This document shows positions 1 through 11,514 of a DNA stretch of 64,000 nt, piece by piece. Source of the stretch: Nothopassalora personata (taxonomy: Eukaryota; Ascomycota; Dothideomycetes; Mycosphaerellales; Mycosphaerellaceae); NCBI GenBank assembly GCA_033816765.1, contig CM066291.1, forward strand, positions 496,001 through 560,000, read 5' to 3'. The notes beneath the pieces were generated by a model. That model saw only the letters and a program-made list of their open reading frames with translations, was not told the DNA's origin and did not search any database. Both the position numbers and the translations under genes were made by a program. Position 1 is the stretch's first letter. The number at the start of each line of letters is the position of its first letter.

Positions 1-1230
1 ACAACCTATCAGTCGTTAATACTAGTTTAATCGTTCCGGGCCTCCGTCGGTTTATAGGTAGTAGGCGGAGCTAAGCCTCTATTTTATACCGGTTAAACGA
101 TAGAAGGTCCTCTAGAAGGTACTCGTCTAGTTAGTACCCCGGTTACTCGTAATAGCTTAAGGGAGGCTATAGTATCTTACCTAGTAGTCTAAGAACCTTT
201 TAGCGTAGTCCTCGGCTTTTATAGTAGGTATCGCTTCTAAAACGACGGTCTTACTTAGTCGATCCTTAATTACCTAGAGGCAAGTGTTCCCTTACGACTC
301 GGGCATGTCCGTTATAAAATCTATCGAGATCTCCTAGAAGAATCGGTCGGGGACCAGTAAGGGTTATAGGAGGCCGTGTTTTTATTCTCTCTATACCTTA
401 TTCCTACCGTAGTAGTTACAGTTCCTTAAAAACTACCTTACGTACTTAGACTATAGGGGCTAGTAGAAGTTACGACTTAGTATCGATGCTATAGAGTCCC
501 GGCTAGGGTAGCCGTATACTAGTAAATCGTGCACGGATTAGATTAGCTTAGTTTAAAGGGTGTCGTTCTATAGAATCGCTATATCCGCCTCTTTATAGTC
601 GGACTCCGTAGAACTAGGAGCTCTAGGCACCCAAATCCTACCGCGGTAGCGAAGATACCCGTTACGGTCGATGCTATAGTTACCTACTTGTACCTTAAGT
701 TTTACCTCGCTAGGGAGTAAACGCGCTCCTACCTTAATCGCGCGGTATACCGCTTAGAACGTACTGTCCTTCTCGATAGTTCTTTCCTAGAGGTCGTTTA
801 GCTCTTAGTCTTAGAAGGGTCCCTATAGTACGCCCGGTAAATCCGCCTCTTCTATAGTAGATAGTCCTTCGAACTACGTAGCTAAGACTCGTACTAACGA
901 AACCTTTATAGTAGAGCTAGCGTCTACTACCTTCGAGCTCGGCTAATTCTTTACGATGTCCGGTTTAAGAAATCTACGATACCGTAATAACTTATCGTCC
1001 TACCTAAGCGTATCCTACTCCCTTCGAGAAAGGGTATCCGGCACAATCGCCTCGGTGCCCGGCCTATACACTAGTAAAAACTAGAACTTTGTAACTTCCT
1101 TAACCTACCGGATCTACCGTTTGGAGAGCTGTCTCTTCGTTATAAAGTATTCTAGGTTCTTATAGTCCGTCTAGATTATAAAGGGCCTATATGTTTTTAA
1201 CTCGGGAGCCTATTCCTTAAGATAGGACAC

Positions 1231-1385
1231 TACCGCGAGCATCTCCTTATCGTAAATATCGTAGTTAATCTTAGCCTTGTTAAGTTTCTTCGAGTAGAAT
1301 CCTACTAGTCTTACGACTCCGTCCTTTTCTTATAGGAGGGCGCCTCTAAGCGTAAAGCCGCTATAGTCCGTCTCTAAAAACGTAG
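1231..1385 (-). pseudogene. RNase H remnant of retrotransposon 1
   Basis: The minus-strand translation matches the Ty3/gypsy RNase H core: an ETD-type start, then a GALL stretch, then a FYSKKLN block and NYD...DKEMLA. One in-frame stop interrupts it. The catalytic-region order agrees with the reverse transcriptase lying just to its right. Confidence 0.75.
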
Positions 1386-1744
1386 GGAGCTCCGGGTTCT
1401 AGTAGGCTAAAACTAGTACTTTGTAGTACTTGTCCTTTAGGGTCTTAAACTTATTAGCCTAACGATCTCCCTAGGAAAATACCTTGTTCTTACCGGTTAG
1501 CGACGTTAAGGGCTCGGTAAGCTTTAAATAGTTTAGAATAAACATTCGGTAGTAGTTCGCGAAGCCTAAGAACCGCCGTACTTCCTTCTAGGTAACTAGT
1601 GCCTTCTAGTCCTTTACTACTACTACCTTTTCGGGGTCGGGTCCTACTCCTATCCCGTCGGTATGTATAATAAACCTAAGGTACTTAACCTTCTTCTATA
1701 CGAACTTATACTTCCCTAGATCTAGGAAAAGACCTCCGTCCTAA

Positions 1745-2190
1745 AGCTTCTAGAGTACGATACGAACCTTCTAGAAATAGTCCTTTTTTGTTCCGTCGGA
1801 GTAAATAACGACGTCGTTAGCGTAGGCCGAGGTAAAGTCGTCTAGGTAGTCCCGTAACAAACTATTAATGTACCGCTAGAATGTTACGGGGGCCCCGGAC
1901 AAACCGAACGGGCATACTAGCTATTCCTATAGACCAAATCTAGTTTGAAAAGCCGTCTTATACTCTTTACCTCGAGCTATCCGGAGGTAATAGAATGCGG
2001 TAATAACGTTAACCTTCGTAATCTATCTAGCGCCCGTTAGGTTCTAAATGGTTTCCGGGATTAATAGAAGCGGGTAACGGTCCTACTTAGTAATCGAGTT
2101 TAGTGCTCTATAATCGTAGTAGAACCTAAGTCCTCCCCCGGGCTTCTTTACGAATAGGACGGGAGCCGCCGCTTCTAAGGTAGAAGGGCG
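1745..2190 (-). pseudogene. Reverse transcriptase remnant of retrotransposon 1
   Basis: On the minus strand 2100-2180 reads [14 protein letters not shown] followed by a DYR..LN block. Positions 1801-1850 read as a YADD-type catalytic box in which the first of the two Asp residues is now Asn (YAND), followed by a YSDG segment and a KVR-like segment. TAG stops occur where CAG or TGG codons are expected. The family is Ty3/gypsy; the gene is dead. Confidence 0.8.
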
Positions 2191-3079
2191 AATGTAACCC
2201 TTACGCTATAGCTCCGTTAGCGACTTCCGGAGGATAAGTAGCTCGTCTTTCGACATACTATAGAGCGGTCCCTAGGGTAATGGTTCCGGGCTTCCGTCGG
2301 CTTTCGTCCGTATCTCGATCTTATAGTTAAGGTCGCCGCGGTATAGAGCTAGTTTATTAGCTTCCCTAGTAGAAAATAACGGTAACATATCCTAAAGTTC
2401 TAGAGGCAAGCCCTTCTTAAGTTCCTCTCGCGTAGGCGGCTCCTTCTTACTAAGGGCTTTCTTAATATCTTCTACGGCTACCGCGGCAATCGTAGCGAAA
2501 CGCTTACCCGACTCGTATTCTTCGTAGTTACGCCCTTCGGGTACCTATTTCTTTACTAAGCTATAGTAGTACCGGCGCTTTTTAGGCGCGGTCCGGATCT
2601 AATTGTACGCCTTCTACGGGTTCCCTAGGATTATAGGGAAGTCTAGATTAGGTACGACATAAGTATAAACTACCTAGTAGATCCCGGTAATTTCTATATA
2701 GAAGGCGACTACTCCTTCGATCGAGTTCCGCATCGCCTTCGTAAACCCTATAGCCTTACGGCTCTCGTTACTAACATACGTAAGACCGAGGCCTTTCGCT
2801 AAGTCTCTATTAATTATAGCGTAGCATATATATCCTTTATCGATAAGGGTAAACGTTCCGTAACTTTCGTTTAGAAGTACGTTAGTATATATAAGATTCC
2901 TATTTATAGAACTCTTAACTACGTTCTACCCCTTTACTAGTACTTCTTTATCTCCTAGTTCTAGCTTTCGACTAGGAGCTAGTCTTTTCCTATCTCTCCG
3001 GGATCCGACTTAAACCCGTCGTCCTCTAGGATCGGCGCGACCGAGGCCGCGTTAATCCTAGTAGGATTAACTACTACGG

Positions 3080-3143
3080 CGTATAGGCATTTCTTTACTC
3101 GATGTCCGCTCGCTCTATAGTAGAAGTAGAGCTATTCTTAGCG
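3080..3143 (-). pseudogene. Gag zinc-knuckle remnant of retrotransposon 1
   Basis: The minus strand reads like a CCHC knuckle: Tyr-for-Cys changes at the first two positions, then SGHRVKKC with His and the last Cys kept. The Cys-to-Tyr changes fit G-to-A mutation of TGC/TGT codons, as RIP produces. Confidence 0.6.
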
Positions 3144-4405
3144 CCTACGATCTCTCTCCGCGGTATCTACCTATTTTACTCTCTACCTCCCTTTATCCTC
3201 CTTCCGATCTCTACGACTTCTAGAGCGGCCTCCGCTTATCCGGGTTAGTGCTATAATAGTGTTACTATCGGTATTAACCTAGTTACTAGCCGCTCTCGTA
3301 AAAGAACGGGTAGTAACTATAGCGGTTACACTAGAGTCCTTATTATTATCCTTCTACCTCTTATAGGCTATTTTAAACTAGTCCGTGTCCTCGAGGTTAG
3401 TTATAATCCGTTCGACCTCCCCCGTAAACTCGTAGTAGTCCTCCTTTTTTGGTATAGCCGCCGTGTACATCTAAACGGGGTTCGAGAAGGTATTACGTAA
3501 GTAACTAATCTTCGCGTCGTCGCTCTAGTTCTCTCCGCCGGCGCTTAGTAGGAGTTTATCGAATTTTATCTAGTAGTCGTACTAAGGTTAACCGTTCGCA
3601 TATTTAATCTTAGTAAGCTACTCTAGAGCCTTAGCGCGCTCGTTACTATTACCGAAGACTTTCTTAAGTTACGTAAAAAAAGTAACGGGGTCCTTCCTAA
3701 GTTCGCCGTCTCCCTTATCCTAGAAGTGCCGTATCCTAGTACGCTCTCTTACTAGTAAGGTGTCGTTAATCGTATCCTAGTAAAATTCCTTAGAGAGCGT
3801 CGGCTTTAGGGCGGATCGCACCCTAAAAGAGCTCTTTAACCTTAAGAAGTAATCGCGGAATGTCTCTACCTTACCGTCCTAGGACGGTAGGTTCTAACCT
3901 CTAGGGCCTAACGGTTCTTCTCCGGTACGCGACGAGGGCGCGGCGGTGTTTAGCGTCTATAGTAACTGTCTTATTAGGTTACTAGTAGTCGTCTTATTAT
4001 AAGCTAGTAGCGAGACTATAGGTGTTAACTAACGTCGAGCGTCTTCCGATTCTTTTAAAGCGGCGCGCGTTGTAATTAACTCGGCTTATATCTCTTCCTA
4101 TCGCTAGTATAGTTACTAAAGTATAAGTTAGAAGTTTTTATTTAGGGTACTAGTCCTAGGGTTCTCGCTACCCGGCGACGTTATTACGTATCCCGTCTCT
4201 TTAATAGTAGGTGCCTAGCTAATTTAAATAGATCGAACTTAATGTTACGGGTAAACGACGTATACACTAAAGTTCTATAAGGTTTGTAATAAGTTCGATA
4301 TAGAAGAAAGGGGAAGTTATACGCTGTCCGAAGAAAAGGTGTCGGAAAGCAATCCGAACGTATAGGCGTAGCCTATGCTAAGGAACAGGGGCCCGCCCCT
4401 TACAA

Positions 4406-4542
4406 TAAGGTTAAAATTACGGTTTAAGGTCTAAAGTTTACGGTTAAGGTCATTACTTAAGGTTAAGGTTTATAGTTAAGGTCAAATAAGGTCAAAAACA
4501 CTTAAGGTCTAAGGTATTTAGTAACAATTACGGTTATAAGGT
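4406..4542. repeat. Degenerate TAAGGT array between the two retrotransposons
   Basis: About ten copies of TAAGGT, usually inside TTAAGGTY, occur in 140 bp at irregular spacing. The strip from about 4385 to 4640 contains CA dinucleotides that are nearly absent on either side, so it escaped strong RIP or differs in origin. It may be part of the LTR of element 1 or a separate satellite. Confidence 0.55.
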
Positions 4543-4644
4543 CCTATTAAGTAACAACTAGTATTAGTGCATTCTAAAGTAAGTACTACGTAATAATAGA
4601 TACGGCTATATTACTAGAGAGACTTAGTACCTTTACTAATATAG

Positions 4645-4842
4645 TATAAGGGCCGTAAGGCTATAAGGGGATATCGTAATATATAGCACGCCTACGATCT
4701 TCTAATCGTAGATAAACTAAAGCTTACTTTCTTCTATTAACGCTATACGCGTCTCCTAGTATACGTATACGCGTTACGTGCGGTATACTAAGCCGGGTAT
4801 AGCCGCATTATATATAAGAGTTAGCTATAGGCTACCCTTATA
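4645..4842 (-). repeat. 3' LTR of retrotransposon 2
   Basis: This 198-bp sequence is repeated at 11317-11514 with about 15 mismatches and no indels; all but two differences are transitions. This copy has lost more CA/TG dinucleotides than the other, so it was hit harder by RIP. A polypurine tract adjoins it on the internal side. Confidence 0.88.
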
Positions 4843-4857
4843 ACTGCCTCCCCTTCT
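4843..4857 (-). other. Polypurine tract of retrotransposon 2
   Basis: The reverse complement is AGAAGGGGAGGCAGT, directly next to the inner edge of the 3' LTR, where plus-strand DNA synthesis of an LTR element is primed. Its position confirms both the minus orientation and the LTR edge. Confidence 0.6.
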
Positions 4858-6569
4858 AGGACGAGCTACCCTTAGCTCGCGGCTTTAGGAGGTTTCTATA
4901 TAAGTAATCTATCTACTTCTCGTAGATTCCGTTACTATACGACCCGCCTACGGGTCTCGTACGTGTCGTTATCGTAGTATAAGTAGGTGTAAAGTTATAG
5001 TTACTAGGTTAACTAACTCGAGGGTTTAAGAAGCGTACCCTCTCCCTCCTTTTCCTTCTTTTCCCTTTTACTACGTTCTCGTAGCGTACTATACCCGCAC
5101 TACTAGCGATCTACTAGCGACTAACTAGCGACCCGCTAGCACTACTATAGCTTTAGAAGAAGCTATCTAAGACTAGCTCCGCTAGGAGGCCCTTATTAGG
5201 GGGCTATTAGCACTACTAATACTATTACTAGTACTACTAGTATAGATGTTTAGCGCGCTCGGCGCACTAGATACGCTAGCGAAGCGTAAGTTTAGCGTAC
5301 TAGAGCCGTAGACCCCTAAGTCCTTACTAGCTAGGCGCCTAGGTATAGACATTAAGATATATATACGATGTCTCCCGTACTTCGTAGCTAGTAAGTATTC
5401 GCTACGCTCTTCGCTTACGATACGCTTACTAATAGTATAGTAGACGAGTAGGATACGTGTAATAGTATTACTACCGGCGAGTTACTTAAGAAGTATAGGC
5501 GCTATAGAGACATTAGGTACCCCTACGTTAGTAATACTAGCGTCGCTATCGCGTAGCTAGTAGCTCGCCTACGCGCCGCTCGCGCCTAGCGCAATAAGCC
5601 TATCTAGGGGCTTAGTAACCCTATTACTAAGTAAGAGTAGGATGCTCTAGACTAGTAGTACGAGGTCTACGCCTAGCTAGGTAAGTAGATCTTAGAGGTA
5701 AGTACTACGCCTCGCTAGCGCTCCCTACGCTCGCTATATACGGCGTACTATCGCTCCCTACATAAATCGGCTAACCTCCTCCTAGGCTAAGAGGTAGTTT
5801 AGTACCTATAAGAATAAGCGTATAGGCGATACCCGCGTACGCTTCGCTAGCGCCTCTACTACTACTACCCCCTCCTCCGCCGCCGCTACTACGTCCGTAG
5901 TTCTATAGTAAGAGTAGAATAGGGCCCTTAATAGGCTCTTCGAGCTCGGCCGTACGGTAAGTAATATACGTATCGTATACGTATCCTATACTAACCGTAG
6001 TTATAGTTCCTATAGGCTAGAAATATTGATACTACTACGGCCGATAGGGCCTTCTTACTACTAGCCCTACGGGGCGAGTATAATAAGGAGGATAATAAGA
6101 AGGATAATAACGAGTAATCGCGCGCTCTACGTATATTAGCCGCCTACTACGCGCCTATCTTCTATCTACGTAGCGCCGTAGCGCGCCCTATAAAAGTTTA
6201 TTTTTAAAATAAATACTCTTCTCTCTACTCTTCTCTCTCCTTACCTCCCTCTCTAATGTTATTACTATTGGGGGTGTTCGCTTAACTAAGTAAGCGAGCC
6301 TTTTAGTCCGATAGAACATACTATAGGTTAGTATCTTATATACTAGTTATAGCTAAGTTTACTATTAGGGTAGAGGTCCTTATATCTAGCTACCGAAGGG
6401 TTAAGGCCTAAATATATAACCTATGCCCTTGTTTTAGCGCCTTATACGGCCTTCGTAGGTACCTTATATTCGACTACTATACGCGTAGCCTTCGCGGATC
6501 CTTCCGCCGGCTTATACCGTCTTCGCTAACGCCTTATATTCGGCTACTATACGCGTAGTATTCGCGAGT

Positions 6570-6685
6570 CCTTATACTAGCTCCTAGCTATTATACTCTT
6601 CTAGCTAGCCCTTCTATCGTACTAGGTACTACACTTTGCCCTTATACTTACCCTTTCCTAGTACTGCCTCTACTTTATATTCCCC
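6570..6685 (-). pseudogene. Chromodomain remnant of retrotransposon 2
   Basis: The minus strand reads EYKVEAVL, then a basic segment, then YLVR.KG and an LEEYNS.EL tail, with stops where Gln or Trp codons are expected. This matches the chromodomain carried C-terminal to integrase in chromoviruses, which targets insertion to heterochromatin. Confidence 0.65.
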
Positions 6686-7336
6686 GTCCTTATTAGCGAG
6701 GGCTATAGTACCTCTATCCTTCTCGCTACCCGCGTACGGCTCGAGGAGGGATATATAGAATACATTATGAATTCTTAAGTCGGCTAGTAGTACTAGGCGG
6801 TACGCCTACGAACCGATAGCGTCGATAATACGGTACGGTCTAATAAACTTTAGACCTATCTTCTTCTTCGGTAATACTAACCTTAGGTTCTTCGTAGATA
6901 ATAAGACTATATCGCCTACGCGATAGCTCTTAGCCTTATAAGTCTTATTATAGTAGCGAGTCTAATTGGCTACTACGATTTCCTAACGCTTCGTAAGCGT
7001 AGCGCGTATCTCTCGTATACGGTTAACTAAGTCTACCGCTACTAGTACCTCCCCTTCCCGGATCTCGCCTCGAGATCCTATAGGTGTTAGGGTAATCTTA
7101 GGTCTCTAACTATACGCTATCTCGAATAGGCTTATACGTAGCGTAGGGTAGACGCTATTATTACATACGAATTTAGTAATAGCTAGCTACCTAGCCTACT
7201 CTATCTAGTTCTCGCTATAGTAATAACGAAGGTACTGTTCTAAGGTTTAGTTTACCCTCTTAGTCTAGCCGTTAGTCTAAGGGTAGAAAGCTATAGATAG
7301 CTTACGCTTTACCTACGCCTCGAAGTAGAAGTTACT

Positions 7337-7519
7337 CTAGAACTTGCTCGTAAATACTAACCCGCGGTTACTTACTATACCCGCTAGTACACTATAATGC
7401 CGTACGACTTCGTCTCGTAAGATCCTCGTAAGCTCCGCCGCTATATATGTCTTAGTCGTAGGAATGTATAAGTCTATTTTAGAGTAGCGGTCGACGATTA
7501 CTAGGATCGCATTATACAC
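7337..7519 (-). pseudogene. Integrase core fragment of retrotransposon 2
   Basis: This is the only sizeable stretch of the transposon block still open. It encodes 60 residues of the rve integrase core, with ILVIVDRYSK holding the first catalytic Asp and GIVSNRG where SDRG is expected, so the second catalytic Asp is now Asn. That change needs one TpG-to-TpA transition. The fragment is flanked by stops. Confidence 0.85.
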
Positions 7520-8989
7520 GCATTCGCCTCGCTTACTTAGCGGTAGGTCCGTAATAAAATCTATAGTAATTTCCTACCATAGACCGTCTAGCCTAGGTAG
7601 TAGCCGTAGCTTGCCGTAGGGTCGATAGCGCCTCGCCTTTAAGGTCTAATAAGCCCTACAGTTTCTAATATACTCCCTTACTTCCTTACTAAGTAATCCC
7701 TACTAGTAATAACGTCGTAGTAGCTCTTTAGTCTTTACCTTACTAAAGTGCCCTACTAGTAGGTCGTTATAATATATGTAGAGTAGCTATGCTCTTACTA
7801 CATAGTCTTCGGGTACTATAATCGCGTTCCTACGATAGACTAACCCGTCTTTTATATACTAGTTCTTAGCGCCCCCTTCGCTAGGCGCCTACGATAAGTA
7901 TACGACGTACCTATCGTCTCTCCCCTATACGATTTTTATTAGTAGTATAAGTAGTTTACCTAGGCCGCCCTACATTATTATAGCGTATACTCTTACTAGT
8001 AGCAATCGGGTCCCCTACGGCTCGTAGGCTCCTACTACTATTATCGTCGCCTTATCCTATATCTTCTCGTAGGTAGCGGTTACGAGCCTTACTATAGGCT
8101 CGTCCTCCCTTAATAGGGATTCCTTCTAGAAAGATAGCTTACTTTATAGCGTAGGAAGCAAGTTCGACGTCTACTACGCTACGCGTACGTAGTTACTACG
8201 TCGCGATAGCGCATCGGCTAGGTTACTCTTCCCCGACCTATACTCTACTACGAAGTCGAAAGATTATAGAAACGTCGCCTATCGAGCTTACCTCCCGTTT
8301 AACTACTTTAATATTATAAAACCCTATAGGTTCGTATAGTCGACTAGTACCTAAACCGTATACGATGCGCCTTCGAGGTACGGTCGCTAATGCTTAAATG
8401 CCTCTACTACTACTAGTAGCTCTTAGTTATAGGTCTTATAATTATACTCGGTAGGTATTATCTTACGAGAATAGAAGGTAATTAGATACTACTTAGTCCT
8501 AAATAACTAAGAGATAATACCTATAATCGCAAAACCTAAGGTATCCGTTTTAACCCTCGTACGTAACGAAGGATCGAAGTACCTTAGGATAGGTACTCCG
8601 AGGAACCTAGCTTTTAGCCGTTAGAACGCTTACTTCTCGTAAGCGGACTATACAAGAGGCCCTTACTTCTTACTATTCTTATATCTCTTTAGTAGGTCTA
8701 TTAATAGCTTCGTAATCTTCGAGTACCCTTCGATAAAGCGCCTATAGAAGTTATAGAACCCTAGGAAGGATTAAACCTTATAAAAACTCGTAGGCGTAGG
8801 CTATTCCTCGATTACGGCTACCCGGCTCCTATCTATCGATACGCCTACGATACTTACGATAAATCTTAGGAACTCGGTATTCTCCTAGAAGAAGCTATAC
8901 TTCTTTAGGTTCGTAAATAGGGTAAACTTTCGTAGCCTCTCTAGTACTGCGCGTACGGCTCGTACGTGCTCCTTACGCGTTACGCTATA

Positions 8990-9360
8990 GATAAGGATGT
9001 TATCTAGGTAGACTACGTAGATGTTATCTACTAACCTAGTAAGGGCCTTATTAATATGCCCCTAAAAGGTAGCTAGTACGTTACTTAACCTAAAAGGTAT
9101 AACTAAGTACTCGTAGTAACCGTATCGCGTGCGAAACGTAGTCTTCTACTCGTCTCCTTGCTTAATAGGAATACGGTAGTAGGCATCCTATAGGTCGATT
9201 ATAGTAAAGAGCCTAGCGCCCTATAGCCTATCTAAGGTCTTACTAATTAGGGGTAGTAGGTACCGGTTGTTTACTATAATCTTATTTAGGCCTCTATAAT
9301 CTATATAGAGCCTAAGAGTGCTATTCTTCTTTAGTACGAATAGGATAGGCGCACCCGCCT
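8990..9360 (-). pseudogene. Reverse transcriptase remnant of retrotransposon 2
   Basis: The minus strand at 9241-9330 reads [19 protein letters not shown], followed by LPLI, a classic Ty3/gypsy reverse transcriptase block. Around 9000-9030 it reads VYLDN where the catalytic YLDD is expected. Stops lie between the blocks. It differs in sequence from the reverse transcriptase at 1745-2190, so the two elements are different families. Confidence 0.8.
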
Positions 9361-11316
9361 CGCTTACGGATCGCCTAATCTACCCCTTCTCTATTACTTA
9401 CGTAAGGTACTCCTTTAAGACCTCTAGCTTAGTTAAGGACTAGTAGTATAGCGGCTTAAAAGGGGGTTTCTTTCCTTTAACGAGATTAATTGTATACTTA
9501 ACCCCGTTAGGCATCTTACGCTTTACCTACTTATTAGGTACGTATATATCTCGGAAGTCTATAAATTCTTTAGGCTACGAGGGGCCCTCTCCTTCGGGTA
9601 CTACTATAGTAATAGCCCGAACACTTATCGTATAAACCTACTTTAAGCTCTCGAGATCCTTAAGGAACTCGCGTGCGTTACGCTACTAAATCGTAGGCGT
9701 CTCTATACCGTAGTACTACTAGTTATCCTTATCGGCCTTTACTATCCGATTACGATGCCGCTAGGGTCTACCTAAAATAACTAACGGCCTACCTATAGGC
9801 GCTATATAGTAGAAGCGTCGCTTACGCGCTCTACTCCTATATCGTTAGCTAGTCGCACGCGAACCGTATAGGCGCCGTAGTAATGCCCCTAGTCCTACGC
9901 GTACGACTCTAGATTTAGAAGCTTTATACTACTAATAGGCTATATCTAGTATCGGAGTATATACTCGTACGATACTAAGCTTAAATCTACACCGTTATCT
10001 AGAAGAAACGTAGCCTTGCGAAAGCCCTTATACGTCTCGACGGCGCCTCGTAAGTAACGCGCTAGGCTCGTATCGACTTGCCTTAAGGGTTCTATATAGA
10101 AACTTAGACTTAGGAGTAACTCTTACCTAGTCCTCTACCTTTTCCCTATTCGCCCTTCTTAGTTAAAGCCTCGACAGTTTCTAACCTACGAACCGCTTAC
10201 GCGTCGCGGTCCTTCTATAGGTGTCTATTCCGGCACTCTGTCTTATAGTAACCCTTCCTACCGTAGCCGTAGTACTCTACTTTCGACTTCTAGCTAGTTA
10301 AAGACGAGCTACCGGCGTCTCGCTACTAACTCGTACCCGAGGCGCCCGGTACTTAACTCTACTTCTATTACTTTAGGCAATCGGCCCGCTTATATACGTC
10401 CTTAGCTTTACGCTTACGACGTATATACTACCCGCGGTCGTACCCTCCGCTACTACCTCGGCGCTCGGTACTTTCGATACGCGAGGCTAGGACTACTAGG
10501 TCTTCTCTAGTCGTAGAGATATTATAGTAGCTAACGATAGCGGACCGTAAGCGAGGCGTAAGCTTCGCTAGTAGGTGCCGTATACGTTACGCTTCCGAGT
10601 AGTCGCCTAACTAGTCCTCTATAATATCTAGCTTAGTCGCAAACTGTCGCGCTATCTAGTTATCCTTCTATCTCGTAACCTCGTACTCTAACATAACGTT
10701 AAGTACGCGATTTATAGGATCGCCGTATACGTCTCGGTAGAACTCTTTAAAGTCCTAGTATATATACCCTATAAGGTTAACGGCGCTATAGTTAGTATAC
10801 TATCGCTCGCTTACCTCTCCGCTAAGGTACATAACCCTATATAGGACCTTTAATTCGTCTATCGCGTACATAGTACCTAAGAGGGCGAAGATAAGTAAGA
10901 GCTCCCGAAGGAATACCCTTACCTTCCTTATCGAATCCCCTCTAAAAGGCGTCGGCTCTTTTAGACGCGGTCGCGTCGTATACGCTACGGCCGCGCCTCG
11001 TACTATAATATTATCGTTAGTAGTTATAGAGACAGAGGTAGGGGTTATAGTAGGGAGGTAATCTTCTCTCCTCCCTCCTATACGCTCTAGAGGCGGTACG
11101 CTTATAGCGCGTAAGATCTCTAGCCGCTCGATCTCCCGCTATATCTCTTACTCTTTAATCTTAGCCCGTAAGGCCTCTCTTCTCGTAACTAAGGCTATAC
11201 AACGCGCCTACTACTATACTCTAGGGCTTAGGGGCGGCGTAGGCGACTTACTATCGTGTACGTCGCGATCGGGCTCTATAGCGTGTATAGATTATAACGA
11301 AGGGAAGCTTTAGAAC

Positions 11317-11514
11317 TATTAGGACCGTAAGGCTATAAGGGGATGTCGTAATGTATAGTACGCCTACGATCTTCTAATTGTAGATAAACTAAAGCTTACT
11401 TTCTTCTATAGACGCTATACGCGTCTCCTAGTATACGTATACGCGTTACGTACGGCATGCTAAGCCGGGCATAGCCGCATTACATGTAAGGGTTAGCTAT
11501 AGGCTACCCTTATA
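11317..11514 (-). repeat. 5' LTR of retrotransposon 2
   Basis: This is the partner of the LTR at 4645-4842. It keeps several CA and TG dinucleotides that are TA in the other copy, so RIP pressure drops towards this right edge of the block. Confidence 0.88.

Larger units (their letters stand above)
1..4640 (-). mobile_element. Ty3/gypsy retrotransposon 1, RIP-degraded, cut by window edge
   Basis: Reverse-strand translation gives recognisable but stop-riddled Ty3/gypsy pieces in the order expected for gag-pol read right to left: a CCHC zinc knuckle near 3080-3143, reverse transcriptase at 1745-2190 and RNase H at 1231-1385. Integrase should lie in the first kilobase or beyond the window. CpA and TpG are almost missing and TpA is abundant, the signature of RIP. 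The right boundary is approximate: the sequence changes character near 4385, and the next element begins at 4645. No partner LTR is visible because the element leaves the window on the left. No open frame survives. Confidence 0.85.
4645..11514 (-). mobile_element. Ty3/gypsy chromodomain retrotransposon 2, near full length, RIP-degraded
   Basis: Two direct repeats of 198 bp flank a 6.5-kb interior. Reading right to left on the minus strand I see a gag knuckle near 10215-10265, reverse transcriptase at 8990-9360, an integrase core at 7337-7519 and a chromodomain near 6570-6685. This order defines the chromovirus branch of Ty3/gypsy. A purine-rich tract (4843-4857 read on the minus strand) abuts the 3' LTR. 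LTR ends read TA...TA, as expected for TG...CA after RIP. No matching 5-bp target duplication is evident (tatag on the left, ctcag on the right). About 1.7 kb between chromodomain and 3' LTR is unassigned. The element is inactive. Confidence 0.9.

Noticed and set aside
4640..4644. Target-site duplication for retrotransposon 2
   Set aside because: tatag on the left does not match ctcag on the right, even allowing RIP changes.
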